Shown here in pieces: positions 60,828 through 64,000 of a stretch of 64,000 bases of DNA. The notes beneath the pieces are model-generated. The model was not told the DNA's origin. It ran no database searches and was given only the letters and a program-made list of their open reading frames with translations. This stretch comes from Ancylostoma caninum (Eukaryota > Nematoda > Chromadorea > Rhabditida > Ancylostomatidae), in contig JBAJFG010000625.1 in the NCBI GenBank assembly GCA_037903475.1, positions 248,001 through 312,000 of the forward strand. The letters run 5' to 3'. The stretch's first letter is position 1. Each line of letters opens with the position of its first letter. A program made the translations under genes and the position numbers.

Positions 60828-62713
60828 ACTAAGATCCAGTGTATACTACAGTTTCGGGAAAGGTGCTTGTAGAATGTTCCTGTGACTTTCTCCAGCTTTC
60901 AAGTCGTTCATAGAGGGCCCAAACAACGCTTCTGCGACGCTTTAAGGATAACATTGGGAGGCAAAGCTTGACACCAGAAAGCATCCAATTCAAGCTCAGG
61001 CACATTTCCATCTTTGCGTGCTTGCCGGGGTAACACCGCACAGCGGCGGCGTCCGGGTGGTTCTCGTAAATTCTACATCTTATGGATTGGATGCGTGACT
61101 GATTGGAACGCATATCCAATGCCGCATTAAGGAGACATTCTTGCTATCTCTTTTGCAGCGTCTGTTTTCGGAGAAGCATGTCTAATTTTCTATGAATTTG
61201 AATTGGTTTCTGTATTTTGCTCACTGGGGATTTCCTGTTCTTCTGTTTATTGTGCCCCATTTCTTATGATAGCTGCCAATTTCTTAGCCTTGAAGCACAT
61301 TTCAATGCGTTAAAGAGATTAATCTCTCCAAAGTAGTACAATCAGCTATCAGGGAGTCGAAATGGAATCGTGGAACTTTGGTCATATAGTCTTCTGCGTT
61401 GAAGCAACTTTAAATCCATAACAAATTTACTGGCGTTAAATTTACCGGTGTTAAGATTCAAGTCAATACTATTGAACATATTAGTATTGTCCGCTGTTTC
61501 TACTTGTGGTATCTATATAAGCACTGCTTTACCATTAACTAAAAGTTCGACTTTCGCTTCCAGCGAGTTTCCTGTATCCGACCTTGCCTTCCACTTCTTA
61601 ACCGAAATTCGGGATGTGCCTGCAATCAACGTGTGCTCTGTAGCTCCACACATTGTGAGTTTTTCATTGTTAATAACATTTTTCCGCTCAATGCAGAGCA
61701 AGTAATGAAATACCTCCATTTTTCCATGCTCTGAGAACATAAATCTATGTTATTCTAGGTAGAGAAAATACGGGTTCTCAAGCATGTGATTGTACTGAGG
61801 GAGAAATTGTCTTATATGTGGGATTATGTGAAGGAGTGTCCCGATGCCGAAGAAACTGTCACAAAATGCGGGAAGTAAGTTAATTGTATCTGGATTTACA
61901 AGAACATTTGTCAATTTTCAATCCGTTTGATTGTTTTTAGTCTCCGAACGTTGTTCACGTCGCTGGAACAACACTTGCTGCATTCTCTGGATTTATTTTC
62001 TTTGTCTGATCTTATACGTGTACATAACAAGGATATGAGCGCGTTGTTAGAACCAGTAGTATATTATGCAAAATGCCACATAGAAGCTTGTGAGGTAAGA
62101 TTTATTCTTTAAGAGAAATCATGGGGCAATGACCAGTAGTGGTATCATTCAGCCTGATTAAAAACGGCTAGGTCCACGGTGTTTTAAACTTTTTTAAAGG
62201 TGTGAAATGTAAGTGATATCAGGTTGCATCTATTTTTCGGTGAAGTAAGCAGTTATAGAGGAATCCAGACTGGAAGGCTGTTTGATCGTGTCTGCTCTGT
62301 CTGAGACCGATTTTAGAAAAAAAAAAGTAGCTCCTTCAGGAAAAGGCTGAATGAGTTCATCTGATTACTACCAAAGTTTTATGTATGACTGGGTGTTGCA
62401 TGCATTACAGATCCAATAAATGAAGAAAATGAATTCGGTCTCCCAAGTGTCCCAAATGCTCTCTAGCAAGCTCTTGTTTCGCAAAGTTTCCTTTCGACCT
62501 TGATGACGATTTCAGCACTGTAAACAATACGCTGCCACTTGTGTCTTCTGTGAGAACGGTCAGGAACTGCTTTTTCCATTCCAACTGGAGAAAGTGTACA
62601 AGTGTAGCACATGTGGATCCCTGTCTCACCTGAAGTGTCAAGCGAAATTTAGAAGGAAGATGTCATCTGACAAAGGTTGCAAGAAGTGTTTCCAAGCTGA
62701 TAAATATAGGTAG
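56342..62713 (+). CDS. Rubicon-homology (RH) domain protein, 15 exons, 5' end missing
   Basis: Exons: 56342-56442, 57041-57221, 58090-58182, 58235-58447, 58509-58616, 58748-58923, 58978-59067, 59473-59548, 59610-59743, 59886-59969 (or from 59868), 60320-60415, 61564-61654, 61759-61874, 61941-62094, 62516-62713; stop TAG at 62711. All junctions agree in phase; about 636 codons. The C-terminal third is an RH domain: NNRCSGCG, KYCDYYGKVFCQCCHQ and SIIPARILHTWNF, then EFPVSDLAFHFL, the helical FTSLEQHLLHSLDLFSLSDL region, and a final zinc module with CVFCENGQELLFPF, KCSTCG, HLKC and GCKKC. Human Rubicon, Pacer, PLEKHM1 and DEF8 share this order. The family binds Rab7 and regulates autophagosome and late-endosome traffic. 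The N-terminal part is acidic with no recognised domain. Which subfamily it belongs to is not settled, and the start codon was not found. Confidence 0.88.
56715..56865. repeat. Partial relative of the 19832-20517 MITE
   Basis: The strings tttgttatccgac, ggatcgg-ctccg and gcactataaat match the right end of the MITE in the lpd-3 intron, and a ctgcatcggagcccgatccg block faces them at the left. It lies in an intron of the RH-domain gene. Confidence 0.5.
59787..59822. repeat. (TA)n microsatellite
   Basis: About 17 TA dinucleotides lie in an intron of the RH-domain gene, just upstream of the zinc-ribbon exon's acceptor. Confidence 0.95.
60762..60827. repeat. (CT)n-(CTTT)n microsatellite
   Basis: A CT run passes into a CTTT run within an intron of the RH-domain gene. 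A diverged duplication of the surrounding sequence is visible: agatccagtgtatactacag near 60834 resembles agatccaatgtatgtatact near 60512, both followed by ggtgcttgtagaatgttcc. The intron was therefore partly duplicated. Confidence 0.9.
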
Positions 62714-64000
62714 TAATGTTCATATTTTTGTAATTTGTATTTCCTCATACTGATGGCCTTTTTCTACGTGATAACTTGCAATATTTCTTTCTCGTGGTGC
62801 TTTTGACGGTCAACTGGATTTTTATTTGTATTCTCATATTGATATCTCTTAACCTGATTCCGTTAGTTTAATCGTCAAGCATACGTTTAGCTATAATTCT
62901 TTCGTTGTCATTTCTAGTCATAGAAGTTCTCCCTGATTTCGTTAGCGAATATTGAATGGATAAGTATAACCCTTGTGTAGGTTGTTCCTGACCTTACGTC
63001 TTTGTACCTCTTTCACTTAGATTGTGACGTTCTTCACTCTTGTGATTTTGAGTGCGTATTGACTCTCGATATCGATGTTTTGTGTGATAAAACACAGAAT
63101 AAAAGTAGTAAAACTTTCAATTTGAACTTCCACGTTGGCGTTCCTAAGTGTCAACGTTGGTGTACACATTGCTCACTTGCAAATATCAGTAAGCCGTGTG
63201 AATATTATGTTGGGGTTCAAGTTCTTGTGGTTTTTATTTTGGTTTTTCACAGTTATATGAACTTCACTTGATCGCAAGTCCTGAACCATATTTTAGCCTT
63301 TGTTTTGTTCTTTACCACCATCATGACTGCGTTCCTCAATGCTTGTTACACCTTGTTTCCTACTGCATGGAATGTGATCCTCCAAGTCAACAAGGCTGAA
63401 GCCCTCCGCCACCGACTACCGTTGCACTTCAATCTTCGATCAAATGTGGCTCGGTTAGGGTAATCAACAAAGTCGACAGAGTAACACTTACTGCTAGAAA
63501 AGCAAAAAGTGGAATTTCCAGGGAGGATGCCGCTCTTTCTGAGCGCCCAGTTAATGAAAAAAAAGATTATCCCTTAGGGTTGCTCTACAGGGTGCGGCAT
63601 AGGTACTGTGCCAAAGTTATTTTCTAATAACTTTCTTCACGGAAGCTAAAACTTTAATTGCTTACCACTGCTACCTATAACAGCTCTAATAGTGTACTCT
63701 CGTTCAAATCGTATCTTCTCTCATTAAAATGAACCACCGAAAAACGTTTTTTCAGCAGAGTCTCCACCCACCGTCTTTCGCACCCACTAATAGTCTGGTG
63801 TATCGGCCTAATAAGCCACTTTCTCCCGCATCAGTGTTATGTTTGGCCCTTAGAGCAGAGACACACTCAGATCTCGAATCAGCCATTCACCCCATCATGG
63901 GAATAGTCTCTCCCAAGTACCTAGAGCAAAACTGCACTTTTCAATCAGAGTAACCCGATTTTTTGGAAGAAGCATTAAACCTATTCTGCAATGGCGTTGC
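62714..64000. other. 3' flank of the RH-domain gene
   Basis: An AATAAA lies near 63098 and could be the poly(A) signal if the 3' UTR is about 385 nt long. A plus-strand open frame at about 63755-63953 follows a ttttttcag acceptor-like string and could be an exon of another gene, but I do not recognise its product. Otherwise nothing is seen. Confidence 0.35.

Noticed and set aside
1..64000. CRISPR arrays or bacterial operons
   Set aside because: Tandem repeats here lack unique spacers, and genes show spliceosomal introns; the window is eukaryotic.

Overview
The window looks like nuclear DNA from a nematode, most likely a clade V parasite of the strongylid (hookworm-like) type. The evidence is many short exons separated by 40-100 nt introns with TTTCAG or TTTTAG acceptors and GTAAGT/GTGAGT donors, degenerate blocks of the nematode telomere hexamer TTAGGC, and a dense load of fold-back and terminal-inverted-repeat elements. 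There is no bacterial or CRISPR signal.

Layout. 1-6.7 kb: back-to-back repeats, namely a decayed mariner transposase fragment, a GCGG-rich inverted-repeat element with a telomere-like core, two tandem copies of a hairpin-ended element carrying a minisatellite, and two further inverted-repeat elements. 6.7-10.8 kb: mostly unassigned, with one possible terminal exon and an element packed with CCGCGG motifs. 10.86-44.2 kb, minus strand: a giant gene of about 84 recognisable exons (about 10.9 kb of coding sequence, roughly 3,600 codons) encoding the nematode orthologue of BLTP1/KIAA1109/Tweek, called LPD-3 in C. elegans, a bridge-like lipid-transfer protein. Its introns hold several elements, a tRNA-Lys(CTT) gene and a 4.1-kb array of 59-bp repeats. 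45.9-46.7 kb: a small unidentified minus-strand gene. 47.2-51.7 kb: a nested palindrome complex. 52.9-54 kb: another nested inverted repeat. 56.3-62.7 kb, plus strand: a 15-exon gene with a C-terminal Rubicon-homology zinc domain.

The two recognised genes are transcribed away from each other and are separated by about 12 kb of repeats. By family knowledge both act on intracellular membranes: BLTP1/LPD-3 moves bulk phospholipid at ER contact sites, and Rubicon-family proteins bind Rab7 and tune autophagy and endosome maturation. Nothing in the sequence shows that they are co-regulated.

Gene models were built by hand from splice-site phase and recalled homology to human BLTP1 and Rubicon-family proteins. 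Exon edges are usually phase-consistent with their neighbours, but some are marked tentative. The 5' ends of both large genes were not found.
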